A DNA stretch of 64,000 bases from an uncultured Psychrobacter sp. Lineage in GTDB: Bacteria > Pseudomonadota > Gammaproteobacteria > Pseudomonadales > Moraxellaceae. This document shows, piece by piece, positions 63,912 through 64,000 of this stretch (its first letter is position 1; the number at the start of each line of letters is the position of its first letter). The translations under genes were made by a program, and so were the position numbers. The notes below the pieces were generated by a model. It ran no database searches. It was not told the origin of the DNA and was given only the letters and a program-made list of their open reading frames with translations. The DNA lies in NCBI GenBank assembly GCA_947489525.1, contig CANLDW010000001.1:186001-250000 (forward strand), read 5' to 3'.

Positions 63912-64000
63912 ATCGGCTTTATTATAGACATTTGACAGATATACTAGTGAAAAAAGCCATGATTACTGCTAATATTAATATTATTCACTAATATTCATAA

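Overview
This 64 kb window is an ordinary-looking chromosomal segment of a gammaproteobacterium of the family Moraxellaceae, most likely Psychrobacter. The assignment rests on gene content and order: a fused tyrA-aroA gene, a type II long-form leuA, an LPS-core-type locus bounded by aspS and ilvE-glnE as in Acinetobacter, a complete tusDCBE set, and moderately AT-rich DNA with many short AT-rich spacers. I found no tRNA or rRNA gene, CRISPR array, prophage or complete insertion sequence.

Layout. 1-4.2 kb: 3' end of dnaE, a small Hpt protein coupled to trmJ, cysE and an exported orphan. 4.6-11.6 kb (minus strand): folK, folB, rarD, then the aromatic cluster tyrA-aroA, hisC, pheA. 12-18.9 kb: tal, apt, rubredoxin, an alpha/beta hydrolase, a WG-repeat protein, an EamA transporter and a uracil-type permease. 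19.3-24.6 kb: sdaA, a small lipoprotein, argJ, xthA and a thioesterase. 25.3-31.5 kb: three tandem FadD-type acyl-CoA ligases, at least two of them followed by strong intrinsic terminators and separated by long spacers. 31.6-36.1 kb (minus): SDR, histidine phosphatase, APH-type kinase and acyl-CoA dehydrogenase, a probable lipid-catabolism group. 36.5-39.7 kb: sohB and aspS, divergent. 39.8-47.1 kb: an LPS-core-type glycosylation locus (LpxL-like acyltransferase, GT8-like, Stealth phosphotransferase, ugd, two GT25, YrbL-like kinase, GT2). 47.2-51.2 kb: ilvE and glnE. 52-54.1 kb: tusD, tusC, tusB, tusE and trmL, all acting on the tRNA wobble base. 54.5-54.8 kb: two tandem entericidin-like lipoproteins. 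54.9-64 kb: hemW, an EVE-domain protein, a MATE transporter, accB-accC, an exported orphan and leuA.

Several groups form working units: shikimate end-products (aroA, tyrA, hisC, pheA), fatty-acid activation and oxidation (three fadD, acyl-CoA dehydrogenase, SDR, kinase), malonyl-CoA supply (accBC), sulfur relay to tRNA (tusDCBE), and surface glycolipid assembly between aspS and ilvE.

The most interesting non-coding signal is a dispersed, about 155-bp inverted-repeat element. There are three near full-length copies (24588-24750, 27230-27382, 51458-51612) plus a solo end (23763-23791). The inner stem of these copies shows compensatory base changes, so a folded DNA or RNA structure appears to be under selection. 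The most interesting genic signal is the aspS-ilvE locus, which combines a Stealth phosphotransferase with a YrbL-like kinase. All functions are read from sequence motifs without database searches.
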